Source: Maritimibacter sp.
GTDB lineage: Bacteria; Pseudomonadota; Alphaproteobacteria; Rhodobacterales; Rhodobacteraceae
DNA: 7,765 bases
Direction: 5' to 3'
Assembly: GCA_020441225.1 (NCBI GenBank)
Contig: JAGRMP010000042.1
Span: 1-7,765 of the forward strand
The translations under genes and the position numbers were made by a program. Shown here piece after piece: positions 1 through 6,473 of this stretch. Within the stretch, counting starts at the first letter, position 1, and each line of letters opens with the position of its first letter. Under the pieces are notes generated by a model, which was given only the letters and a program-made list of their open reading frames with translations, was not told the origin of the DNA and ran no database searches.

Positions 1-1197
1 ATGGCCTATTTCCGCCTCGCCGTGAGCCCCGACGACGATCTCGCCTTCGAGCGCATCGTCAACACCCCGCGCCGGGGGCTCGGCGACAAGGCCGTGCAGA
101 CGATTGCCCGTACGGCGCGCGCAAACGGGGTGTCGCTGGTGCTCGGCGCCGAGATCGCGGTCGGGCAGGGCGAGATCAAGGGCAAGGGTGCGAAGGCGCT
201 GGAGGGTCTCACCCGCCAGATCGCGCGCTGGCACGAGCTGGCGCTGGGCCCGCTGGTGCGGGTGCCGGTGGACGACGATCTGATCATCGTCGAAAGCGGC
301 GACGCCCCGGCGGGTTACGAGCGCGGCGACCCGCCGGTCAGCCATGTCGAGCTCGCCGAGATGATCCTCGACGAGAGCGGCTACACCGAGATGTGGCAGA
401 ACGACAAGACGCCGGAAGCGCCGGGGCGGCTCGAAAACCTCAAGGAACTGGTCAAGGCGCTGGAAGAATTCGACAATCTCCAGCGCTTCCTCGAACATGT
501 CTCGCTGATCATGGATAACGAGAACGACGCCGGCGAGGAAAAGGTCACGCTGATGACCCTGCACGCGGCGAAGGGGCTCGAATACCCCGCCGTCTTCCTG
601 CCGGGCTGGGAGGACGGGCTGTTCCCCTCGCAACGCTCTATGGACGAGACCGGGCTCAAAGGCCTCGAAGAGGAACGGCGGCTCGCCTATGTCGGCATCA
701 CCCGCGCCGAGGAGCTCTGCACCATCTCCTTCGCCGCCAACCGGCGGGTCTATGGCCAGTGGCAGTCGCAGCTGCCCTCGCGCTTCATCGACGAGCTGCC
801 GGTCGAACATGTCGACGTGCTCACCCCGCCGGGGCTCTACGGCAGCGGCATGGGCGGGGCGGGCGCGCAAGCGATGACCGGCGGATCGCGGCTGGAAGAG
901 CGGGCCAGCCGGGCCGACGCCTACAATTCCCCGGGCTGGAAACGGATGCAGGCCCGCGGCGGCGCGGCGCGGCAGATGCGCAGCCCCTCGGAAGCGCGCG
1001 GCCTCACCATCGACGCCACCGCCATCTCCGCCTTCACCCCCGGCGACCGGGTGTTTCACCAGAAATTCGGCTACGGCACGGTGATGGGGGTCGAGGGCGA
1101 CAAGCTCGACATCGAATTCGAGAAGGCTGGCGCAAAAAAGGTGGTGGCGAAGTTCGTCTCGGCCGCGGACCGTGCCGGCGACGACGTGCCGTTCTGA
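1..1197 (+). CDS. uvrD: UvrD/PcrA-type superfamily 1 DNA helicase, C-terminal half (5' partial)
   Basis: This is the C-terminal part of an ATP-dependent 3'-5' DNA helicase of the UvrD/PcrA/Rep family, which acts in nucleotide excision and mismatch repair and in clearing stalled forks. Frame 1 is open from the first base. The ATG at position 1 is an internal Met: family members continue upstream through the Walker A and DEAD-like motifs, and the 398 residues here are about half the usual length. Motif V is visible at residues 184-194 (LMTLHAAKGLE) and motif VI at 223-236 (EEERRLAYVGITRA, with R235 the expected ATP-sensing arginine). A Tudor-like C-terminal domain with F-G-Y-G-T-V covers about residues 345-392, as in PcrA/UvrD. 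Residues 70-120 resemble an acidic insertion typical of alphaproteobacterial members. The TGA stop is at 1195-1197. The family assignment is firm; the choice between the names uvrD and pcrA is convention. Confidence 0.95.
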   Translation: MAYFRLAVSPDDDLAFERIVNTPRRGLGDKAVQTIARTARANGVSLVLGAEIAVGQGEIKGKGAKALEGLTRQIARWHELALGPLVRVPVDDDLIIVESGDAPAGYERGDPPVSHVELAEMILDESGYTEMWQNDKTPEAPGRLENLKELVKALEEFDNLQRFLEHVSLIMDNENDAGEEKVTLMTLHAAKGLEYPAVFLPGWEDGLFPSQRSMDETGLKGLEEERRLAYVGITRAEELCTISFAANRRVYGQWQSQLPSRFIDELPVEHVDVLTPPGLYGSGMGGAGAQAMTGGSRLEERASRADAYNSPGWKRMQARGGAARQMRSPSEARGLTIDATAISAFTPGDRVFHQKFGYGTVMGVEGDKLDIEFEKAGAKKVVAKFVSAADRAGDDVPF

Positions 1198-1343
1198 CCG
1201 GCGCGGCCCTGTCCAAGCCGAGGTGCCCGGTCCGGATGTCCCATATTCGCGGTGCCGTTACGAACGCCAAGCAGAACTGCTGACGGTTTCAGTGCGGTTT
1301 GGACGGGAACAGAACAATGTCAGAATGGTTCGACATTTCTTTC

Positions 1344-1369
1344 GACGGGCGAGGGGCCTCCCTGCCGTC
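1344..1369. other. Imperfect GC-rich hairpin left of tRNA-Cys; possible transcript end
   Basis: GACGG (1344-1348) pairs with CCGTC (1365-1369), and an inner AGGG pairs with CCCT around a GCCT loop, with a small asymmetric internal loop. It lies 25 nt beyond the 3' end of the minus-strand tRNA-Cys and about 150 nt beyond the uvrD stop, so it could end either transcript. Neither strand has a T-run next to the stem. The minus strand does carry CTTCTTTTC just after the tRNA (about 1386-1394), which may itself end the tRNA transcript. The call is weak. Confidence 0.25.
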
Positions 1370-1394
1370 TGATCGCTAACCGATTGAAAAGAAG

Positions 1395-1468
1395 TGGAGG
1401 CGAGTACCGGAATCGAACCGGTGTGCACGGATTTGCAATCCGCTGCGTAACCACTCCGCCAACTCGCC
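1395..1468 (-). tRNA. tRNA-Cys (anticodon GCA)
   Basis: Read on the minus strand, this 74-nt sequence folds as a standard cloverleaf. The 7-bp acceptor stem is GGCGAGT/ACTCGCC. The D arm has a GCG/CGC stem. The anticodon stem GCGGA/TCCGT (one G-T wobble) encloses the loop TTGCAAA. The variable loop has 4 nt, and the T arm is ACCGG-TTCGATT-CCGGT. The discriminator base is T and the CCA end is encoded (+ strand TGG at 1395-1397). The anticodon GCA is the complement of 1434-1436 and reads the Cys codons UGC and UGU. The discriminator U73 is the known identity element for cysteinyl-tRNA synthetase, which supports the call. Confidence 0.97.
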
Positions 1469-1480
1469 GAAGTGCCGCAT

Positions 1481-1509
1481 TCATTAGGTTTCCGAGCGCG
1501 GAGCGTCAA
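1481..1509 (-). promoter_or_regulatory. Putative sigma-70-type promoter of tRNA-Cys
   Basis: On the minus strand a good -35 box, TTGACG (complement of 1504-1509), lies just upstream of the tRNA. The -10 is poor: TAATGA (complement of 1481-1486) sits at 17-nt spacing, or CCTAAT (complement of 1483-1488) at 15-nt spacing. Either would place the transcription start only a few bases before the mature tRNA 5' end at 1468, which is normal for bacterial tRNA genes. The call rests on the -35 match and the position. Confidence 0.5.
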
Positions 1510-1752
1510 GCGGTTATCGTGGCGATGGGGCGGGACGCCTTCGGGCCCGGGTCGGGTCCTGGCGCGCCTGGAAACCGTGGGGATGGCCTGAAGTGGTCGC
1601 GCCCGATCCGACCGCAAGATGTTGACCCGCGCGGCAAAACCTGTCGCAGCAATGCCGCATATGGCGCCGCCGACAGGGGTTTCGGTTGTCGCCGCCCCAA
1701 ATCCGTGGCAACAGGACTTGTCTTATCCGCAAACAGCTGAGGTCGAGACCCG
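1510..1752. other. Intergenic region with no recognisable gene
   Basis: This stretch lies between the tRNA-Cys promoter and the methyltransferase start. The short open frames crossing it on either strand have no recognisable motif, start signal or family resemblance. A TTGACC hexamer at 1622-1627 has no matching -10 at 16-18 nt, so I could not place the promoter for the methyltransferase gene, although it should lie here. Confidence 0.5.
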
Positions 1753-2406
1753 ATGAACGACTCCCGGACATTGCGCACAATGATGGTGGATACCCAGGTA
1801 CGACCGTCAAACGTGACGAAATTCCCGATCATCGAGGCGATGCTGGCGGTTCCGCGCGAAGATTTCGTGCCCGATGCGCGCCGCGCTGCCGCCTATGCCG
1901 ACGCGCCGGTCGACCTCGGAGGCGGCCGCGCGATGTTCGAGCCGCGGACGCTGGCGAAGATCCTCGATGCGGTCGATATCGACACCGACGACCTCGTGCT
2001 CGACCTCGGCGCCGGGCTCGGCTACAGCGCGGCCGTGATCGCACGGATGGCCGAATTCGTGGTCGCGCTCGAGGAAGACCCGGAACTTGCCGCCGAGGCC
2101 GAAACCCGCCTTGCGGCGGTCGGCGCCGACAATGTCGCAGTGATCACCGGCGCGCTGGACGAGGGCGATGCCAAACATGGCCCGTACGACGTGATTTTCA
2201 TCGAAGGCGCGGTGCAGCAGGTACCGTTGACGATCCTTGAACAAATCAAGGAGGGCGGTCGCATTGTTGCCATATTTGCCGGCGATCATCTGGGCACCGT
2301 CCGAATCGGTTACCGCATCGGTGACGACGTCGACTGGAGACCGGTCTTCAACGCGGCCGGAACGGTGCTGCCGGGGTTTGCCGCAGCGCCGGAATTTGCG
2401 CTTTGA
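1753..2406 (+). CDS. PCMT-fold (protein-L-isoaspartate O-methyltransferase family) SAM-dependent methyltransferase, non-canonical
   Basis: The 217-residue product has the Rossmann-type SAM-binding fold of the PCMT/Pcm family and would normally be annotated as protein-L-isoaspartate O-methyltransferase, a cytosolic repair enzyme. SAM motif I is at residues 82-95 (VLDLGAGLGYSAAV), the acidic motif II residue is probably E107 in VVALEED, a YDVIFIEGA strand lies at 145-153 and KEGGRIV at 166-172. The N-terminus has the family pattern VPREDFVP. The catalytic signature of true Pcm enzymes (G-Q-T-I-S-x-P) is replaced by G-R-A-M-F-E-P at residues 58-64, so the conserved Ser and Thr are absent. Classical isoaspartate repair is therefore doubtful and the substrate unknown. 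The ATG at 1753 has GAGG 10 nt upstream. A second start at Met10/Met11 is possible, but starting at 1753 gives the length I recall for rhodobacterial relatives. The gene is followed by tolC and probably shares its transcript. Confidence 0.88.
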   Translation: MNDSRTLRTMMVDTQVRPSNVTKFPIIEAMLAVPREDFVPDARRAAAYADAPVDLGGGRAMFEPRTLAKILDAVDIDTDDLVLDLGAGLGYSAAVIARMAEFVVALEEDPELAAEAETRLAAVGADNVAVITGALDEGDAKHGPYDVIFIEGAVQQVPLTILEQIKEGGRIVAIFAGDHLGTVRIGYRIGDDVDWRPVFNAAGTVLPGFAAAPEFAL

Positions 2407-2496
2407 AACGACTGAACCGGATGGGGCCCGGTCAGGCACAGTAAGGTACTTGGGTCATTGGGGGCCAACGGACGCCGGCGGGCGTTGAACTGGGAC

Positions 2497-2501
2497 AAGG
2501 A
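2497..2501 (+). promoter_or_regulatory. Ribosome binding site that sets the tolC start
   Basis: AAGGA lies 7 nt before the ATG at 2509. The frame stays open to an earlier ATG/GTG-type start at 2458, but that one has no comparable site and would put 17 hydrophilic residues in front of a clean signal peptide. This site therefore argues for 2509 as the true start. Confidence 0.75.
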
Positions 2502-2508
2502 CACAACA

Positions 2509-3936
2509 ATGCGAGTGAAGACCCTGCGGATACTGGCGACGGCGGCTTTGACCTCTGCGCTCGCACTCGGCGTGGCTGCAGCGCGCGCCGAAAGCCTTTC
2601 GGACGCGATGGTGTCCGCCTACCGGAGCTCCGGGCTTCTCGACCAGCAACGCGCGCTCCTGCGGGCGAAGGACGAAGACGTCGCGGTTGCGATGGCGGGG
2701 CTGCGCCCGGTGATCCGCTACGCGGTCCAGGCTGGCGTGAACAGCGCCGACACCACGAGTTGGCCGGGCGCCCGGACCCGGGTGACCGAGACACTCTCGG
2801 CTACGGCCCAGCTGTCGATGGATGTCACCGTCTACAATTTCGGCATCAACCAGCTTCAGGTCGACCTCGCCCGTGAAAACGTGCTGATGACCCGCGACGC
2901 CCTGGTCGGCGTCGAGCAATCGGTGCTCTTGCGCGCGGTCCGCGCTTTCCTCGATGTCCGTTCGGCGCATGAAACGGCGATGCTGCAGGCCAACAACGTC
3001 CGCCTCATCACCGAGGAATTGCGCGCCGCCCGCGACCGGTTCGAAGTCGGCGAGATCACCCAGACCGACGTCTCCTACGCCGAGGCGCAACTGGCTGCCG
3101 GCCGGAGCAACGAGGCTGCCGCGCGCGGCCAGTTGATGGTCGCCCGCGAGGAATACAAGGCCGCCACCGGGCATTACCCGAACGGGCTGCAGGTGCCGCC
3201 GCCGGCCCCGATCACCGTTCGGTCGCTGGCGGAAGCGAAGGCGATGGCCCGGGCGCATCACCCCGACGTGCTGGCGCAACAGCGTGCGGTCAAGATCTCC
3301 GACATGGCCGTCGAGATTGCCCATCGCAGCATGCTGCCGAGCCTGAGCGCCGGCGGCTCGGTGTCGCGCACGCTGTCGCGCACCCATGTGACCGCCGCCG
3401 ACAACACCTCGGTCGGCGTCGACATGACCCTGTCCGGTCCGATCTACCAGGGCGGCCAGCTCAGCGCCCAATACCGCAAGTCCAAGGCGCAGGCCGACGC
3501 CAACCGCGCGGCGCTGCACGTGACCGTGCAGAGTGTCGAGCAGGCGGTTGCCAATGCCTGGGCCCAGCTTGCCGTTGCGCAGGCCAGCCTGCAGGCGACC
3601 GAGCAGCAGATTCGCGCGAGCCGCGTTGCGCTGCGCGGCGCCCGCGAAGAGGCAACGCTCGGCGCGCGGACGACGCTCGAAGTCCTGTCGTTCGAACAGG
3701 ATCTGCTCGATGCCCAGGCCGCGCGGATTTCCGCCCAGTCGGGCCAGTACCTCGCCGTGTACAGCCTGATCTCGGCGATGGGGCTTCTGACCGCGGACGA
3801 CCTGCGGCTCGGGATCGCCACCTACGACCCGGAAGCCTATTTCAACGCGGTGAAAAACGCCCCGGTCTACGATATCAGCCCGCAAGGCGCCAAGCTCGAC
3901 GCGATCATCGAGACGCTCGGACACAAGCTCGACTGA
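2509..3936 (+). CDS. tolC: TolC-family outer membrane channel protein
   Basis: TolC-type proteins form trimeric outer membrane channels with a periplasmic alpha-helical tunnel, serving type I secretion and drug efflux. The 475-residue product starts with a signal peptide: basic MRVK, a hydrophobic core, and a probable A-R-A cleavage site after residue 27. It then shows the two internally repeated halves of the outer membrane efflux protein domain. In the first half are FLDV (147-150) and RFEVGEITQTDV (177-188); the equivalent in the second is EEATLGARTTLEVL (380-393), followed by EQDLLDAQ. The C-terminal YDPEAYFNAV segment is also typical. Length fits the family. No ABC transporter or membrane-fusion partner lies nearby, so it is probably a shared channel. 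It follows the methyltransferase gene by 102 nt, and an intrinsic terminator sits 34 nt after its stop. Family membership is firm; the symbol tolC is by family. Confidence 0.94.
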   Translation: MRVKTLRILATAALTSALALGVAAARAESLSDAMVSAYRSSGLLDQQRALLRAKDEDVAVAMAGLRPVIRYAVQAGVNSADTTSWPGARTRVTETLSATAQLSMDVTVYNFGINQLQVDLARENVLMTRDALVGVEQSVLLRAVRAFLDVRSAHETAMLQANNVRLITEELRAARDRFEVGEITQTDVSYAEAQLAAGRSNEAAARGQLMVAREEYKAATGHYPNGLQVPPPAPITVRSLAEAKAMARAHHPDVLAQQRAVKISDMAVEIAHRSMLPSLSAGGSVSRTLSRTHVTAADNTSVGVDMTLSGPIYQGGQLSAQYRKSKAQADANRAALHVTVQSVEQAVANAWAQLAVAQASLQATEQQIRASRVALRGAREEATLGARTTLEVLSFEQDLLDAQAARISAQSGQYLAVYSLISAMGLLTADDLRLGIATYDPEAYFNAVKNAPVYDISPQGAKLDAIIETLGHKLD

Positions 3937-3970
3937 TCCCGGGTTCGACCCGCCCCACGAAATCGCCCCC

Positions 3971-4007
3971 GCAGACCGTTGTTTCCCAGCGACGGTCTGC
4001 TATTTTG
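3971..4007 (+). terminator. Rho-independent terminator after tolC
   Basis: The stem GCAGACCGTTG (3971-3981) pairs with CGACGGTCTGC (3990-4000) over 11 bp with one T-G wobble, around an 8-nt loop, and is followed directly by TATTTTG. It is oriented for plus-strand transcripts and should end the methyltransferase-tolC message. It ends only 29 nt before the next start codon, so the downstream gene would need either a promoter inside this gap or readthrough. Confidence 0.85.
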
Positions 4008-4036
4008 TGCGCTCAGGATAAAGTAGGAAAAATCGC

Positions 4037-6448
4037 ATGTCTGATCCGGTATCGAACTCGGAAATCGAGGATGTCCTGGCGTCCATCCGGCGGCTGGTGT
4101 CGGAAAATGCCAAGGCGCTCAAAGGCGACCGCGCGCGTGACCCGGAGGCCGAGAAACTGGTTCTGACCCCGGCGCTGCGGATCGACGAGAACGAAGGCAA
4201 AGCAGAACCCTCTGACGTGTTTGCGGTCGATACCGACACCTGGAACGACGTGTCGAGGGAGTCGGAAGCATCTGAATCCAAAGGTATTTTTGCCCACCGG
4301 GCGCCGCGGAAATCGGCCGTGGACGATGCCGCGGGCGAGGCCCTGGACCGGGCCGGGATCTCCGACCGGCCTGCGGCGGATGAAACCGGTGCGACGCCCG
4401 GCAACGCCGCGGCGAGCGCGGAGGCTGCGCCTAAGGCGAGCGACGGCGCAGCGTCCGACGCGGCCTCGCGGCTGAGCGCGGACGCGCCGTCGGAACCGGC
4501 CGCAGCGCCGGGCGAAACCGAGTCGCACGCCCCGGCCTCGGCGGCTGCCACCGCGCTCGAACAGAGCATCGCGGAACTCGAAACGGCGATGCATCTGCGC
4601 CCGAAGGCCGAAAACCCGACTTCGGGAGCGGCGCCTGCCGGGCGCGAAACGGCGCCCGAGGCGACCGGGACGGAACCGGCGCAGGCTGCGGCCCCGGCCG
4701 CGGAAGCGCCACCGAAATCCTGGATCGAAGGGCTGGTGGCCGCCGCGGCCGCTGCCGAAGCCGCACGTATTGCCGAACGGGCCAAGGCCCGCGCGACCGC
4801 CGCGGAGGCGACGGCGCCGGCTGTCACCGGGGCGCCGAGCGTGGAGGACCGGTCGGCAGAGGATACCGCCCAGGACGGGCCCCTCGAACTGACCCCGGCC
4901 GATGCCGCCCCGGCCGATGCCGAGAGCGTCGAGGCAGCGGATACGGTGGACGCAGACGAAAGCGCCGTCGCCTCCGACATGGCGCCGATGGACGAGGCGG
5001 ACGCCGATGCCGCGGATGACGCGGCGGATCTGGCTGCCGAAGACCAGGGCGAAGCCGCGGTGGAAGAGGTCGAGGACACCGTCGCAGAAGGCGATGCGGA
5101 TGCGGCCGCGCAGGACGCCGCGGGCGATACGGGTGCCGAAACCGCAGAAACAGCCGCAGAAACACCTGTAGAAAGCGCACCCGCACAGCACGACGAGGCT
5201 GCACCGGGGCCGGAGCGCAGCTGGGTCGATCGCCTGATCGCCGCCGCGGCGACCCTGCGCAACGCGCCGGAAGACGCGGGCGCCGAGACCGCCGCTGCCG
5301 ACGAGGATGCAGCCCAGGAGGATGCGGTCGAGGCCGCCGCCGCCGAGGGCGATGTGGCCGAAAGCGGTGCGGCCGATGAGGGTGTGGCCGAGGCTGCGGA
5401 AACCGAGCCCAGTGCGGAAACCGGTGCGGAAACGGGTGCGGAAGCGGCTGAGGCGGTGGAGGACAAGGCAGACGCGGCTGCGGCGGCCGAGGCGCCGCTC
5501 ACGCTCGAACCGCTCAATCTGGTCGACCCGATCGTCGCCGAGGCCACGGCGGGCTCCGAACCCGAGCCTGAACCCGAAACGGCGGCCTCCCTGCCGGAAT
5601 GGGAAGAGGTCACGCCGCCGCAACTGGACGAGGCCGAAGCGCCGGTCGCCGAATTCGACACCGTTCTGACCGGTCCCTGGACCGCCGCCGTTACCGGAGA
5701 GGCGGACGAAGACATGGCAGACGAAGGCATGGCGGACGAAGTCGGGGCAGACGAAGACGGGGCGAACGAAGGCGCGGCGGAAGACCGGACCGCGCTGGAA
5801 ACCGCGCCGGAGACCGACGCCGAGGCGGCTGCCGACGACGCCGAGGAAACCGGCGCCGCCGATCCCGCGGAAGAGGTGCCGGTCGGCGCGCTCGAATGGG
5901 AGCCGGTTTCGCCGCCGGAAGACACCGACGCCACCGACGATGAGATCGATCTGACCGCCGAGGCGGCGGCCGACGAACCGGACGCCGAAGAGGGTGAAGT
6001 CGAGAATCTGACGTCGCACGACTTTGAACGCCAAGAAGAAACCGAACCGGAAACGGTGTCCGAAGACGATGGCGCCGATCACCTGGACGAAGACGCGGCC
6101 GCGGTGGCAGCCGCCGATGAGGCGGAGGTCGACTGGGCCAGCGCGGGGATGGCGGCGGCCGGCGTCGCCTCGGCCTCTTCGTCCTACGACGACGCTGACG
6201 ACGAAGCTGACCCCGGAGAGGCGGAGGCGGCGTCGGACGGGTCCGAGGGCCGGACCGATGCAGGCGCGAGCCGCGGCGAGCTGGTCGATGAAACGGTGAT
6301 CGATGAGGCGATGCTGCGCGAACTCGTGGCCCAGATCGTCCGCGACGAATTGCAGGGCACGGTGGGCGAACGCATCACCCACAACGTGCGCCGGCTGATC
6401 CGCCGCGAGATTGCCCGCGCGCTGACCCTGCAGGAACTCGAGAAGTAG
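4037..6448 (+). CDS. PopZ-like (DUF2497-like) acidic scaffold protein with very long disordered linker
   Basis: This 803-residue protein has three parts. Residues 9-23 (EIEDVLASIRRLVSE) closely match the N-terminal amphipathic helix of PopZ/DUF2497 proteins, which in Caulobacter binds partner proteins at the cell pole. A second conserved-looking patch follows (LVLTPALRIDEN, 41-52). Residues from about 90 to 745 form a low-complexity linker dominated by Ala, Glu and Asp, predicted to be disordered and strongly acidic. Residues 747-803 form helices with a basic, amphipathic end (ERITHNVRRLIRREIARAL), in the place of the PopZ oligomerisation domain, though the sequence is not the classical one. 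Caulobacter PopZ has fewer than 200 residues, so the linker is greatly expanded. The ATG at 4037 has TAGGA upstream (AGGA at 4025-4028, 8-nt spacing). There is no signal peptide or membrane segment, so it is cytosolic. Polar organising function is inferred from architecture. The N-terminal helix match is the strongest evidence; the C-terminus may define a Rhodobacterales-specific family. Confidence 0.8.
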   Translation: MSDPVSNSEIEDVLASIRRLVSENAKALKGDRARDPEAEKLVLTPALRIDENEGKAEPSDVFAVDTDTWNDVSRESEASESKGIFAHRAPRKSAVDDAAGEALDRAGISDRPAADETGATPGNAAASAEAAPKASDGAASDAASRLSADAPSEPAAAPGETESHAPASAAATALEQSIAELETAMHLRPKAENPTSGAAPAGRETAPEATGTEPAQAAAPAAEAPPKSWIEGLVAAAAAAEAARIAERAKARATAAEATAPAVTGAPSVEDRSAEDTAQDGPLELTPADAAPADAESVEAADTVDADESAVASDMAPMDEADADAADDAADLAAEDQGEAAVEEVEDTVAEGDADAAAQDAAGDTGAETAETAAETPVESAPAQHDEAAPGPERSWVDRLIAAAATLRNAPEDAGAETAAADEDAAQEDAVEAAAAEGDVAESGAADEGVAEAAETEPSAETGAETGAEAAEAVEDKADAAAAAEAPLTLEPLNLVDPIVAEATAGSEPEPEPETAASLPEWEEVTPPQLDEAEAPVAEFDTVLTGPWTAAVTGEADEDMADEGMADEVGADEDGANEGAAEDRTALETAPETDAEAAADDAEETGAADPAEEVPVGALEWEPVSPPEDTDATDDEIDLTAEAAADEPDAEEGEVENLTSHDFERQEETEPETVSEDDGADHLDEDAAAVAAADEAEVDWASAGMAAAGVASASSSYDDADDEADPGEAEAASDGSEGRTDAGASRGELVDETVIDEAMLRELVAQIVRDELQGTVGERITHNVRRLIRREIARALTLQELEK
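5411..5446 (+). repeat. In-frame 12-nt tandem repeat in the PopZ-like linker
   Basis: Three consecutive 12-nt units encode SAET, GAET and GAEA (residues 459-470), and a degenerate fourth (AEAV) follows. The nucleotide units differ at one to three positions, which points to duplication of DNA rather than only biased composition. It lies within the acidic linker. Confidence 0.7.
5705..5779 (+). repeat. In-frame 15-nt tandem repeat (five copies) in the PopZ-like linker
   Basis: Five contiguous 15-nt units encode DEDMA, DEGMA, DEVGA, DEDGA and NEGAA (residues 557-581). Every unit has the form (G/A)ACGAAG-C-GCR with limited variation at the third and fourth codons; only one unit departs from the C (GTC in place of GAC/GGC). 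The period keeps the reading frame, so copy number could change without breaking the protein. Confidence 0.8.
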
Positions 6449-6466
6449 GCCCCGACCGGGCGGGGC
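6449..6466. terminator. GC hairpin between convergent genes; possible bidirectional terminator
   Basis: GCCCCG (6449-6454) pairs perfectly with CGGGGC (6461-6466) around a 6-nt loop, starting directly after the TAG stop of the PopZ-like gene and ending 7 nt before the cobQ stop. Its position between two convergent genes suits a shared terminator. There is no T-run on either strand, so termination strength is uncertain, and short GC inverted repeats are common by chance in DNA this GC-rich. Confidence 0.4.
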
Positions 6467-6473
6467 GGCGGCG

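Noticed and set aside
1161..1208. Inverted repeat GGCCGCG/CGCGGCC spanning the uvrD stop as a terminator.
   Set aside because: The loop is more than 30 nt with no T-tract, and such GC repeats are expected by chance here.
759..1283. A 174-residue plus-strand open frame overlapping the uvrD end.
   Set aside because: It is a frame-shifted shadow of uvrD with Arg/Gly/Ala-rich content. The overlapping frame carries helicase motifs V and VI and the Tudor-like domain.
2413..2434. Hairpin TGA(A)CCGG/CCGGTCA between the methyltransferase and tolC as a terminator.
   Set aside because: There is no T-run after it, the stem has a bulge, and it lies inside a probable operon. It may be chance or a minor processing element.
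2458..2508. An extended tolC start 17 codons upstream of 2509.
   Set aside because: There is no good ribosome binding site, and the extension would bury the signal peptide. The ATG at 2509 has AAGGA at 7-nt spacing.
2455..3924. A 489-residue minus-strand open frame covering tolC.
   Set aside because: The plus-strand frame has a signal peptide, a ribosome binding site and clear TolC repeats. The reverse frame is Arg/His/Gly-rich shadow with no motif.
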